From assembly GCF_009766005.1 (NCBI RefSeq), contig NZ_LMUK01000037.1, positions 1 to 64,000 of the forward strand: a DNA stretch of 64,000 bases, in the 5' to 3' direction. Shown here piece by piece: positions 47,540 to 56,220 of this stretch. The notes under the pieces are model-generated. The model was not told where the DNA came from and made no database searches. It saw only the letters and a program-made list of their open reading frames with translations. Position 1 is the stretch's first letter; every line of letters begins with the position of its first letter. The DNA is from Bradyrhizobium sp. S69 (GTDB taxonomy: Bacteria; Pseudomonadota; Alphaproteobacteria; Rhizobiales; Xanthobacteraceae). The translations under genes and the position numbers were made by a program.

Positions 47540-48958
47540 ATGAGATCGATGCTGAGAGCAACATTGATATTCGTGGCCTCGACATCGGTGGCTTTGGCTG
47601 CGTCCGCCCCGCAATCCGCCACGGCGCAGACGCCCGCACCGGCCGCCGCGGGCGCCAAATCTAAACCTGTCGCCACCAAGCCGGTCGCGGCCACGCCGGC
47701 GCGGCCCGCGTTGCAGACCCCCGCTGATACCGCCAATGCGATGGCGCAGGGCGAACGTCTGGCGCTGCAATCGGACCTCGCCTGGGTCGGCCAGTATAAC
47801 GGCGCGATCACGGGCGAAGTCAGCGAGCGCATGGTGGCTGCGATCAAGGAATTCCAGAAGGGGCGCGGCGGCAAGGAGACCGGCGCACTCAATCCGCAGG
47901 AGCGCGGCGTACTCGCCGACACCGCGAAACGCCGCCAGGAAAACGTCGGCTGGAAGATCGTCACCGACGCCGGGACCGGCGTGCGGCTCGGAATACCCGG
48001 CAAACTGGTGCCGCAGCAGACCAGCGACGCCAATGGCACCAAATGGAGTTCGCCCACGGGCACGGTTCAAGTGGTGCTGACGCGGCGCAAGGAGGCCGGC
48101 CCCACCACGGCAAAGCTCGCCGAACGCGAGAAGAAAGAACCCACCGGGCGCACGGTCGATTACACCGTGGTCAAGCCGGATTTCTTCGTGCTGTCGGGCC
48201 TGCAAGGCCTGAAGAAATTCTACCTGCGCGGGACCTTCAAGGGCGATGAGGTCCGTATCCTCACCATCCTGTACGATCAGGCCACCGAGAACACCGTCGA
48301 GCCGGTGGTGATCGCGATGTCGAGCGCATTCAATCCATTTCCCTCCGGCGCCCAGATCGCCGGTCCGCCGCCGCCCAAGACCGTTGAATACGGCACCGGG
48401 GTTGTCGTCAGCGAGGACGGCGCGATCCTCGCCGATCGGCAGATCACCGATGGCTGCCTCGCGATTGCGATCGCAGGCTTCGGCAATGCCGATCGAGTCG
48501 CCGAGGACAGGGACCACGACCTGGCTCTGCTGCGCATCTACGGCGCGCGCGGATTAAAGCCGCTCAATATCGCGAGCGGGCCTGCGGATTCCAATGTCGA
48601 ACTGACGGGGATCACCGATCCGCAAAACCAGGGCGGCGCGGCGGCGGCGAGCAGCGTCAAGGCATCGGTCGCGCCAATTGGCAGTGACCTCGCGCTATCG
48701 CCGGCGCCCGGCCTGGGCTTTTCGGGCGCCGCCGCGCACGATGCCAACGGCAAATTCGCCGGCATCGCGCTGTTGAAGCCGGTGGTGGTCGCCGGACCGG
48801 CCAATGCCACGCCGGCGGCGCAGGCGACGCTGGTTGCCGCCGATACCGTGCGCGGCTTTCTCAGGGCCAATGGCGTGAGTGGGTCAGAGGGATCGGCGGA
48901 TGCCAAAACGTCCGACGCCAAAGCCTCGGTGGTGCGCGTGATCTGCGTACGGAAGTAG
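47540..48958 (+). CDS. Exported trypsin-like (probably inactive) serine protease with peptidoglycan-binding-like domain
   Basis: This 472-residue protein has a signal peptide at about residues 1-24, then an Ala/Pro-rich linker. A PG_binding_1-like segment spans about residues 70-120 (DLAWVGQYNGAITGEVSERM). The C-terminal trypsin-like fold starts at YGTGVVVSEDGAI. The Asp region DHDLALLRIYGA is present and the Ser region reads GLGFSGAAAHDANGKFAG. The expected His after the first strand reads ADRQITDGC instead, so catalysis is doubtful. It is probably a periplasmic cell-wall-associated protein. The ATG chosen follows AGGA. Confidence 0.75.
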   Translation: MRSMLRATLIFVASTSVALAASAPQSATAQTPAPAAAGAKSKPVATKPVAATPARPALQTPADTANAMAQGERLALQSDLAWVGQYNGAITGEVSERMVAAIKEFQKGRGGKETGALNPQERGVLADTAKRRQENVGWKIVTDAGTGVRLGIPGKLVPQQTSDANGTKWSSPTGTVQVVLTRRKEAGPTTAKLAEREKKEPTGRTVDYTVVKPDFFVLSGLQGLKKFYLRGTFKGDEVRILTILYDQATENTVEPVVIAMSSAFNPFPSGAQIAGPPPPKTVEYGTGVVVSEDGAILADRQITDGCLAIAIAGFGNADRVAEDRDHDLALLRIYGARGLKPLNIASGPADSNVELTGITDPQNQGGAAAASSVKASVAPIGSDLALSPAPGLGFSGAAAHDANGKFAGIALLKPVVVAGPANATPAAQATLVAADTVRGFLRANGVSGSEGSADAKTSDAKASVVRVICVRK

Positions 48959-48969
48959 CTCGTACGACC

Positions 48970-50649
48970 TCACTCCAGCGCAAATCTCACGCCGGCGCGT
49001 GCCAATCCGCCGGCAAGCCCGATCGGCGTGCCGTCGGCGCGCCAGCAGGCGGCGCCGGTCAAGGTGCCATCCTCGTGAAACTGGATCGCGTTCATGCCAC
49101 CGGCCACCGTCGGCACCGCGGCAACCTGATGGCCCCATGATGTGAGTTTGGCGCGAACGGCTTCGGGAACGGCGAATTCAACTTCGAGGGCATTGCCCTC
49201 GGTCCAGACCCGTGGCGCCTCCACGGCCTCTTGCAGGCTCATGCCGTGATCGATCAGATTGATCAGCGCCTGCAGCGCGCTCGGGAAAATCCGCTTTCCC
49301 CCGGGCAGGCCGAGCGCAAAAGCAAGCTTGCCGCCGCGCAGCGCCATCATCGGCGACATCGAGGTGGTGACGCGCTTGCCCGGCGCCAGCGACAACGCAT
49401 GGCCGGGCCTCGGATCGTACAGGTTCATGTAATTGTTCGGCACCACGCCGAGGCCGGGAATCAGGATCTTGGCGCCGAACAGATTGTTGATGGTCTGCGT
49501 GGTCGCGACCACGTTGCCCATCGCGTCCGCCGCGGTCATGTGCGTGGTGTGCGCGCTTTCGAGCTGCGCCACGCCCGCACCCCATTTTTGCGCGCGGCTT
49601 GCATCGATCGCCCGGCGACGCTCGCCAGCGTATTCCTTCGACGTCAGCCGCTGCACCGGAACGCCGACGAAATCCGGATCGCCGCTGGCCGCGGCGCGGT
49701 CGGCAAACGCAATCTTCAGCACCTCGGCCAACAGATGGATGGTCTCGGCCGACCCAAAACCCATGGCGGCCAGGTCGTAGCCCTCGAGGATGTTCAGCAT
49801 TTGCGTGATGTGCACGCCGGAAGCCGCCGGTGGCGGCGGACCGAGAATTTCCCAGCCGCGATATTCGGCCCGGATCGGCGCGCGCTCGACCGTCTTGTAG
49901 GAGGTGAGATCCTGGCGCGCGATGAAACCGCCATGCGCGCTCATGTAGTCGACCAGGATATCGCCGAGCGGACCGCTATAGAGGGCCGCTTCGCCATGCT
50001 GCGAAATATACTTTAGCGTCTCGGCATATTCCGCCTGCACCACGCGCTCGCCGGCTTTGAGCGGCATGCCGTCCGGCAGATAGATCGCCGAGATCGGTTT
50101 ATCCCTCAGCATATCCGCCGCGCCGTCGGTGATGCACTCATGCAGATAAGGTGTCGCCGCATAGCCGCGCGACGCATGCTTGATCGCGGGCTGCATCACA
50201 TCGGCGAGACTCATGGTGCCGAACCGGCGCAACGTCTCGCACCAGGCTTTTAGGGAGCCCGGAACAGCAACCGCTTTCGCGCCGTTGAGATTTTCGTCAT
50301 CGACGGTGTCGAATACATCGTGCGCCGAGCCGGGCCTGGACTTGTAGGTATCGGGCCGGACCGCCAGCGGCACGGTGCTCTGGCCGTCGATGAAGCGATG
50401 GCTGCCGTCGGCCACGCGAATATGCGCCATGCCGCCGCCGATGATGCCGACCATCATCGGCTCGACCACGGTCAGCGTGAACAAGGTCGCGATCGCGGCA
50501 TCGATGGCGTTACCGCCGGCCGCCAGCATCTCCGCGCCCGCCGCCGAGGCCAGCGGATGATTGCTCACCACCATGCCGCGGCTGCCCGAAGCCGGCTGCT
50601 TCCGACAATTGAAAACCGTGCCCGCGCGATCCCGCCAGTTGTTGGTCAT
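48970..50649 (-). CDS. ggt: Gamma-glutamyltransferase family protein
   Basis: This 559-residue Ntn-hydrolase has its autocleavage/catalytic Thr in ESAHTTHMTAADAMGN near residue 380 and a late SLAPGKRVTTSMSPMM loop. It lacks any signal peptide in the chosen frame. The longer reading (to 50898) passes through a palindromic repeat and is rejected. The start is placed at the ATG reading MTNNWRDRAG. Cleaved GGTs act on glutathione or gamma-glutamyl compounds; a cytoplasmic form, if real, would use internal substrates. Confidence 0.88.
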   Translation of the reverse strand: MTNNWRDRAGTVFNCRKQPASGSRGMVVSNHPLASAAGAEMLAAGGNAIDAAIATLFTLTVVEPMMVGIIGGGMAHIRVADGSHRFIDGQSTVPLAVRPDTYKSRPGSAHDVFDTVDDENLNGAKAVAVPGSLKAWCETLRRFGTMSLADVMQPAIKHASRGYAATPYLHECITDGAADMLRDKPISAIYLPDGMPLKAGERVVQAEYAETLKYISQHGEAALYSGPLGDILVDYMSAHGGFIARQDLTSYKTVERAPIRAEYRGWEILGPPPPAASGVHITQMLNILEGYDLAAMGFGSAETIHLLAEVLKIAFADRAAASGDPDFVGVPVQRLTSKEYAGERRRAIDASRAQKWGAGVAQLESAHTTHMTAADAMGNVVATTQTINNLFGAKILIPGLGVVPNNYMNLYDPRPGHALSLAPGKRVTTSMSPMMALRGGKLAFALGLPGGKRIFPSALQALINLIDHGMSLQEAVEAPRVWTEGNALEVEFAVPEAVRAKLTSWGHQVAAVPTVAGGMNAIQFHEDGTLTGAACWRADGTPIGLAGGLARAGVRFALE

Positions 50650-50670
50650 GTTCTCGTACCGCCCTAGCTT

Positions 50671-50769
50671 GTAGGGTGGGCAAAGCGAAGCGTGCCCACC
50701 ATTCTTCCTTCTTGACCGACTGCACATGCGCCGGTGGGCACGGCGCAAGAGCGCCTTTGCCCACCCTAC
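50671..50769. repeat. Palindromic repeat, family B, copy 3
   Basis: 99 bp bounded by GTAGGGTGGGCAAAG and its exact complement (50671-50685, 50755-50769). Inner arms GCGTGCCCACC / GGTGGGCACGG pair. It lies between the start of ggt and the end of mutM, both on the minus strand. Confidence 0.92.
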
Positions 50770-50791
50770 AAATTCAATGCAACGCGCGTGG

Positions 50792-51673
50792 CTATTTCTG
50801 GCATTTCGGACACCAGAATGTCGAGCGGCCGTTCTGGGTGAAGCGCTTGACGATGCCGCCACAGCTGCCGTTCTGGCATTTCTCGCCTTCGCGGTCATAG
50901 ACCTGGAACGAATGCTGGAAATAACCGAGTTCGCCCGAGGTCTGGCGATGATCGCGCAGCGACGAGCCGCCGGCCTTGATCGCCTGATTCAGCACCGTGT
51001 GAATGGCCGTGACCAGATGTTTGGCGTGATCGGTGGGCTCCGCTTTTTTGGTGGAAAGCGTGCTGGCCTGCCGTTTCGGCGACAGATGGGCGCGAAATAG
51101 CGCCTCGCAGACATAAATGTTGCCGAGGCCCGCGACGACGCGCTGATCGAGCAGCGCGGCCTTCAGGCTGGTCTTCTTGTCGGCACAGGCGCGCGCCAGC
51201 ATGCCGGCATCGAATTCATTGCCGAGCGGTTCAGGACCGAGCCCTTTCAGCAAAGGCTCATCCTCCAGCGCGTTGCGGGCGATGATTTTCATGTAACCGA
51301 AGCGGCGCGGATCGTTGAAGATCACGGCTGCGCCCGACGACATGTGGAACACCACATGATCATGGGCACGGTCCTCGCTGCGCGGGTAATGGAATTGGCC
51401 GGGTGTCTGCTTGTCGTCCGCTTTCAGGACGCGAAATGAGCCCGACATGCCCAGATGCATCAGCAACACGTCGCCGGAGCCGAGATCGGCCATCAGATAT
51501 TTCGCACGGCGGCCGAGGCCGGTCACGGTCTGGCCCTGCAACCGCGCGATAAAATCTTTCTGAAAGGGAAACCGCAGATCCTTGCGGCGGGCCTCCGCTT
51601 TGACGATTTTGGACCCCTCCATGGCCGGCTGCAGGCCGCGGCGGACAGTCTCGACTTCGGGTAATTCGGGCAT
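50792..51673 (-). CDS. mutM: Formamidopyrimidine-DNA glycosylase
   Basis: This 293-residue base-excision enzyme removes 8-oxoguanine and formamidopyrimidines. The start [13 protein letters not shown] carries catalytic Pro2 and Glu3. A helix-two-turn-helix lies in the middle ([18 protein letters not shown]). The C-terminal zinc finger is CQNGSC ... CPKC. The long reading upstream (to 51811) is rejected because Pro2 must follow the initiating Met. It is divergent from ubiE. Confidence 0.97.
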   Translation of the reverse strand: MPELPEVETVRRGLQPAMEGSKIVKAEARRKDLRFPFQKDFIARLQGQTVTGLGRRAKYLMADLGSGDVLLMHLGMSGSFRVLKADDKQTPGQFHYPRSEDRAHDHVVFHMSSGAAVIFNDPRRFGYMKIIARNALEDEPLLKGLGPEPLGNEFDAGMLARACADKKTSLKAALLDQRVVAGLGNIYVCEALFRAHLSPKRQASTLSTKKAEPTDHAKHLVTAIHTVLNQAIKAGGSSLRDHRQTSGELGYFQHSFQVYDREGEKCQNGSCGGIVKRFTQNGRSTFWCPKCQK

Positions 51674-51752
51674 GAAGGCGTTCACCTTGTGGGCCTGACG
51701 TGATAGCGCCATTGCGGCGGGCGCGCTATGGTCCGGTGATGGAGATAGTTTG

Positions 51753-52514
51753 ATGGATCGGCCCGACCAAACCACGCATTTCGGCTTCAGGGACGTGCCC
51801 TTGGGCGACAAACAGACGCTGGTGAACGATGTGTTTCACAGCGTGGCGAAGCGTTACGACCTGATGAACGATCTGATGTCGGCGGGGCTGCATCGGGTCT
51901 GGAAAGACCTGATGATCAACGCGCTCAATCCGCCGCGCGGCGAAGCGCCGTTTGCGCTGCTCGATGTCGCCGGCGGCACCGGTGATATCGCCTTTCGTGC
52001 CGCCAAGGCCTCCGGCTCCGGGTTCCGGGCCACCGTTTGCGACATCAATTCCGATATGCTGGCGGTCGGCCGTGAGCGTGCGGTGGCGCGCCATCTCGAA
52101 GATCAGGTGTCGTTCGTCGAAGGCAATGCCGAGGCGCTGGCGTTTCCGGACCGCGCCTTCGACGCCTATACCATCGCGTTCGGCATCCGCAATGTGCCGC
52201 GGATCGACCTTGCGCTCAGCGAAGCGTTTCGCGTGCTGAAGCCCGGCAGTCGATTCCTGTGCCTGGAGTTTTCCACGGTCGATGTGCCCGGCCTCGATCG
52301 CATCTATGATCTGTTCTCGTTCAAGGTGATCCCGACGCTCGGCCGCGCCGTGACCGGCGACGCCGAGTCCTACCAATACCTCGTCGAGTCGATCCGCAAA
52401 TTTCCCAGGCCAAATGCGTTTGCCGAGATGATCCGCACCGCCGGTTTTTCGCGGGTGTCCTCGCAGAGCCTGTCCGGCGGCATCGTGGCATTGCATTCGG
52501 GCTGGCGTCTGTGA
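51753..52514 (+). CDS. ubiE: Ubiquinone/menaquinone methyltransferase
   Basis: This 253-residue SAM-dependent C-methyltransferase works in quinone synthesis. Motif I is [14 protein letters not shown] near residue 69. [19 protein letters not shown] at the N-terminus and [10 protein letters not shown] near the C-terminus are hallmarks. GGAG lies upstream; a TTG immediately before the ATG is possible. The stop overlaps ubiB by four bases. Confidence 0.96.
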   Translation: MDRPDQTTHFGFRDVPLGDKQTLVNDVFHSVAKRYDLMNDLMSAGLHRVWKDLMINALNPPRGEAPFALLDVAGGTGDIAFRAAKASGSGFRATVCDINSDMLAVGRERAVARHLEDQVSFVEGNAEALAFPDRAFDAYTIAFGIRNVPRIDLALSEAFRVLKPGSRFLCLEFSTVDVPGLDRIYDLFSFKVIPTLGRAVTGDAESYQYLVESIRKFPRPNAFAEMIRTAGFSRVSSQSLSGGIVALHSGWRL

Positions 52515-54079
52515 TTTCTGCCATCACGCACATCGCGCGGCTCGCCCGCGCCGGCTTCGTGTTTGCACGTGAAGGCGTGTTCGGCGTAGTCGATCCGAGC
52601 CTGGTGCCGCCACCCGGACAACTCGCGCTTCGCCTCGCGCGGCTGGTCGAGCGCCCTGGCGCCAAGTCCGGTCCTCGGTTGACGCGGGCATTGACGCGGC
52701 TCGGCCCGGCCTATCTCAAGCTCGGACAGTTTCTGGCAACCCGGCCCGACGTGGTCGGCGTCACCATGGCGCGCGATCTGGAAGCCTTGCAGGACCGGCT
52801 ACCGCCGTTTTCGCAGGAAGAGGCCGAAGCGGTGATCGCCACGGCGCTGGAACGGCCTGTCGCGCAGGCCTTTGCCAGCTTCGGCCCTTCGGTCGCCGCG
52901 GCCTCGATCGCGCAGGTGCATCGCGGTGAGGTCGAACGCAACGGCGTGCTTCAGCAGGTCGCCGTGAAGGTGCTGCGGCCCAACGTGGCTTCGCGCTTCC
53001 GCCGCGACCTCGGCGATTTCTTTTTTGTCGCACACAAGGCCGAAGCCCATTCGGCGGACGCCCGACGGCTACGACTGGTCGAAGTCATCAATACGATGTC
53101 GCGCACCGTGGCGATGGAGATGGATCTGCGGCTTGAAGCTGCCGCATTGTCCGAGATGGCGGAGAACACAAGCGACGATCCGGATTTTCGGGTACCGACC
53201 GTCGATTGGGACCGCACCGCGCATAATGTGCTGACGATGGAATGGATCGACGGCATTGCGCTGAACGATCACGCGCGGCTCGAGCAGTCGCAGGTCGATC
53301 TGCCCGATCTCGGCCGCAAGGTGATCCAGAGTTTCCTGCGCCATGCGCTGCGCGACGGCTTCTTTCATGCCGACATGCACCCCGGCAATCTGTTCGTCGA
53401 CGACGCCGGCCGGCTGGTCGCGGTGGATTTCGGCATCATGGGCCGGCTCGGCATGAAGGAGCGGCGCTTCCTCGCCGAGATCCTGCTGGGATTCATCACG
53501 CGCGATTACCGCCGCGTCGCCGAGGTGCATTTCGAGGCCGGCTATGTGCCCCGGCATCATTCGGTCGAGAATTTTGCGCAAGCCATTCGCGCCATCGGCG
53601 AGCCGATCCATAACCGCACCGCCGAGGAAATTTCCATGGCGAAGCTGTTGACCCTGCTGCTGGAGGTCACCGGCCTGTTCGACATGCAGACCCGCCCTGA
53701 ACTGATCCTGCTGCAAAAGACCATGGTGGTGGTCGAAGGCGTCGCGCGCGGCTTCGATCCCAAGCTCGACATGTGGAAGACCGCCGACCCCGTGGTGCGG
53801 GAATGGATCGAGCTCAATCTCGGGCCGGTCGGACGCATCCAGGGGGCGATGGCCGGCGCAGGTGAGATCGGCCGCGTCCTGGCCGGGCTGCCGGCGATCG
53901 TTTCGCGCACGGTGGCCGTGCTGGAACAGTTGGAAGACATGACCCGCGAAGGCCTGACCCTGTCGGAGGACACCTTGGCCTCGATGGGTGTGGCAGAAAG
54001 CCGCTGGCGCACCCTGGCGCACTGGATCATCGCCGGGACGTTCATCGCGCTGGCATTGGCGTTTTTCCATTCTTTTTGA
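52511..54079 (+). CDS. ubiB: Ubiquinone biosynthesis kinase-like protein
   Basis: This 522-residue ABC1/ADCK-type atypical kinase is needed for coenzyme Q synthesis. The KxGQ motif reads [14 protein letters not shown]. The Ala-rich loop [11 protein letters not shown], the lysine in VAVKVLRPN, and the DFGIMGRLG loop are all visible. One to two hydrophobic segments at the C-terminus ([26 protein letters not shown]) anchor it in the membrane. The GTG start overlaps ubiE (GTGA). Confidence 0.95.
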   Translation: MISAITHIARLARAGFVFAREGVFGVVDPSLVPPPGQLALRLARLVERPGAKSGPRLTRALTRLGPAYLKLGQFLATRPDVVGVTMARDLEALQDRLPPFSQEEAEAVIATALERPVAQAFASFGPSVAAASIAQVHRGEVERNGVLQQVAVKVLRPNVASRFRRDLGDFFFVAHKAEAHSADARRLRLVEVINTMSRTVAMEMDLRLEAAALSEMAENTSDDPDFRVPTVDWDRTAHNVLTMEWIDGIALNDHARLEQSQVDLPDLGRKVIQSFLRHALRDGFFHADMHPGNLFVDDAGRLVAVDFGIMGRLGMKERRFLAEILLGFITRDYRRVAEVHFEAGYVPRHHSVENFAQAIRAIGEPIHNRTAEEISMAKLLTLLLEVTGLFDMQTRPELILLQKTMVVVEGVARGFDPKLDMWKTADPVVREWIELNLGPVGRIQGAMAGAGEIGRVLAGLPAIVSRTVAVLEQLEDMTREGLTLSEDTLASMGVAESRWRTLAHWIIAGTFIALALAFFHSF

Positions 54080-54098
54080 TTGCAGCGACAGCATAGAG

Positions 54099-54115
54099 TG
54101 CTAGCATTGCTATCA
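54099..54115 (+). promoter_or_regulatory. Candidate operator for the coaBC ribbon-helix-helix domain
   Basis: TGCTAGCA (54099-54106, a perfect palindrome) is followed after one base by TGCTATCA (54108-54115), giving near-identical 9-bp tandem units 18 bases before the coaBC ATG. TGCTATCA with its flanks (ATTGCTATCATT) equals, as I recall it, a half-site of the FitA antitoxin operator. It sits in the 53-bp ubiB-coaBC gap. Confidence 0.6.
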
Positions 54116-54132
54116 TTCTATGGGTGTCCGTT

Positions 54133-55584
54133 ATGGCCAGTCTTACCATCCGAAAGCTTGATGATGCGGTCCGCGACGAGCTGCGACTCCGTGCGGCGCG
54201 CAACGGCCGCTCGGTCGAAGACGAGGTGCGGGTGATCCTGCGCGAGGCGTCGGGCAGCCCCCTCCCGACGGTCTCCGCAACCGCGGCCCAGCCTGCCCCG
54301 CGCGGCGCCAGTCGCGCAGGCCTCCCGGCGCATTTGGAGCCCCCGCGCGTCACCCTGATCATCGGCGGCGGGATCGCCGCCTACAAGGCGCTGGACCTGA
54401 TCCGGCGCTTGAAGGAGCGGCATATCCACGTCCGCTGCGTTCTGACCAAGGCGGCGCAGCATTTTGTGACGCCGCTCGCCGCCAGCGCCCTGTCCAACGA
54501 GCGCGCTTATACCGACCTGTTCGATGCCGCGAGCGAATTCGACGCCGGCCATATTCGCCTGGCGCGCGAGTGCGACCTGATCGTGGTGGCGCCTGCGACC
54601 GGCGATCTGATGGCGAAAATGGCGCACGGTCATGCCGACGATCTTGCGACCGCGATCCTGCTTGCCGCCAACCGGCCGGTCCTGCTGGCGCCGGCGATGA
54701 ACCCGTTGATGTGGAGTAATGCGGCCACCCGCCGCAACGTCGCGCAACTCAGACACGATGGCGTCGTCATGATCGGTCCCAACAGCGGCGAGGTGGCCGA
54801 GGCGGGCGAGGCCGGTGTTGGCCGGATGGCCGAGCCCCTGGAAATAGCCGCCGCCGCCGAACAGCTGCTGCGGCCGCCGCAACCGCGCCCGCTGGCCGGC
54901 AAGCGCGTGCTGATCACCGCTGGACCGACGCATGAGCCGATCGATCCGGTGCGTTACATCGCCAACCGTTCTTCGGGCAAACAGGGCTTTGCCATTGCCG
55001 CCGCGGCCCGGGCCGCCGGTGCGGAAGTCATCGTGATCTCGGGGCCGGTCGATCTCGACGATCCCGCCGGCGTCACGGTCAAGCACATCGAATCCGCGCG
55101 CGACATGCTCGATGGCGTGCAAGCCGCCCTGCCGGTGGACATCGCGATTTTCGCCGCCGCGGTGGCGGATTGGCGGGTCGCCAATGCGGGCGAGCAAAAG
55201 ATCAAGAAAACCTCCGCCGGCCTGCCGCCGCTGCAACTGGTGGAGAATCCCGATATCCTCGCGACCATCTCGAAACCAGGCGATCTCAGGCCAAAGCTGG
55301 TGATCGGCTTTGCGGCGGAAACCGAACATCTGATCGAGAACGCCAAGGCGAAATTCGCGCGCAAGGGCTGCGACTGGATCGTCGCCAATGACGTCTCGCC
55401 GGCCTCGGGCGTGATGGGCGGCGATCGCAACAGCGTCCATCTGCTGGCGCGCCAGCACGGTGAGATCACCGTCGACTCCTGGCCGGTGATGACCAAGGAG
55501 CAAGTCGCGACCGAACTGGTGGCGCGAATCGCCAAGACAGTTGAGAACACAGTCGAGACCACCGCGACGGAGAAGACCTCGTGA
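54133..55584 (+). CDS. coaBC: CoaBC (phosphopantothenoylcysteine synthetase/decarboxylase) with N-terminal FitA-like RHH domain
   Basis: This 483-residue cytoplasmic bifunctional enzyme joins cysteine to phosphopantothenate (CoaB) and decarboxylates the product (CoaC) for CoA. Residues 1-40 ([20 protein letters not shown], then [16 protein letters not shown]) match the ribbon-helix-helix fold of FitA/VapB antitoxins, then a Pro/Ala linker to about 70. The CoaC part has [11 protein letters not shown], catalytic His in [10 protein letters not shown] and PAMNPLMW; the usual Cys position reads Ala. The CoaB part begins at [17 protein letters not shown] and keeps KIKK. ATG is used; a GTG lies nine bases before. 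Confidence 0.92.
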   Translation: MASLTIRKLDDAVRDELRLRAARNGRSVEDEVRVILREASGSPLPTVSATAAQPAPRGASRAGLPAHLEPPRVTLIIGGGIAAYKALDLIRRLKERHIHVRCVLTKAAQHFVTPLAASALSNERAYTDLFDAASEFDAGHIRLARECDLIVVAPATGDLMAKMAHGHADDLATAILLAANRPVLLAPAMNPLMWSNAATRRNVAQLRHDGVVMIGPNSGEVAEAGEAGVGRMAEPLEIAAAAEQLLRPPQPRPLAGKRVLITAGPTHEPIDPVRYIANRSSGKQGFAIAAAARAAGAEVIVISGPVDLDDPAGVTVKHIESARDMLDGVQAALPVDIAIFAAAVADWRVANAGEQKIKKTSAGLPPLQLVENPDILATISKPGDLRPKLVIGFAAETEHLIENAKAKFARKGCDWIVANDVSPASGVMGGDRNSVHLLARQHGEITVDSWPVMTKEQVATELVARIAKTVENTVETTATEKTS

Positions 55585-56039
55585 GCGCCACTGTGAAAGT
55601 CGACATCCGCCACTTGCCCCACGGCGAAGGCCTGGCGCTGCCGGCGTATCAAAGCGCGTATGCGGCGGGGCTCGATCTGGTGGCCGCGGTGCCCGAGGAT
55701 GCGCCGATGACGCTGGGTCCCGGAAAATACGCGCTGGTTCCGACCGGCCTCACCATCGCGCTGCCGCCGGGCTATGAAGCGCAGGTCCGTCCGCGCTCCG
55801 GGCTGGCGGCCAAACACGGCATCACCGTGCTGAATTCACCAGGCACCGTGGACGCCGACTATCGCGGCGAGATCTGCGTGCTGCTGATCAACCACGGCGA
55901 TGCGCCGTTCGCGATCCGGCGCGGCGAACGCATCGCGCAGATGGTGATTGCCGCGGTCACGCAGGCGGAACTCGTCGCGGTTGCGGAACTCTCCGCAACC
56001 GAGCGCGGCAGCGGCGGATTCGGTTCGACCGGGCGCTAG
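55581..56039 (+). CDS. dut: dUTP diphosphatase
   Basis: This 152-residue trimeric dUTPase keeps uracil out of DNA. The conserved motifs are AGLDLVAAV (I), [10 protein letters not shown] (III-like), [11 protein letters not shown] (III) and ERIAQMVI (IV), with the C-terminal [10 protein letters not shown] (V) closing the site. The GTG start overlaps the coaBC stop by four bases (GTGA), so it is translationally coupled to coaBC. Confidence 0.97.
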   Translation: MSATVKVDIRHLPHGEGLALPAYQSAYAAGLDLVAAVPEDAPMTLGPGKYALVPTGLTIALPPGYEAQVRPRSGLAAKHGITVLNSPGTVDADYRGEICVLLINHGDAPFAIRRGERIAQMVIAAVTQAELVAVAELSATERGSGGFGSTGR

Positions 56040-56220
56040 CAAACAGCGGCGCATCTTCATAAAACTGCGCCGATCGCGTTCACCATCGCATTTTTTCACC
56101 TCGCGATTTTGCGTTCACGGTCTGGACTCTTACCCGCTGACTCCCGTTGGGGATATTGTCATTCGATTCGCGAACGGCGGGTACGCGCCGGGCGTACCGT
56201 CGTGCGGTTTGGGGCAATCT

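Noticed and set aside
55948..56220. Upstream extension of divL overlapping dut
   Set aside because: The frame overlaps dut out of phase; the ATG at 56221 starts just before the membrane segments.
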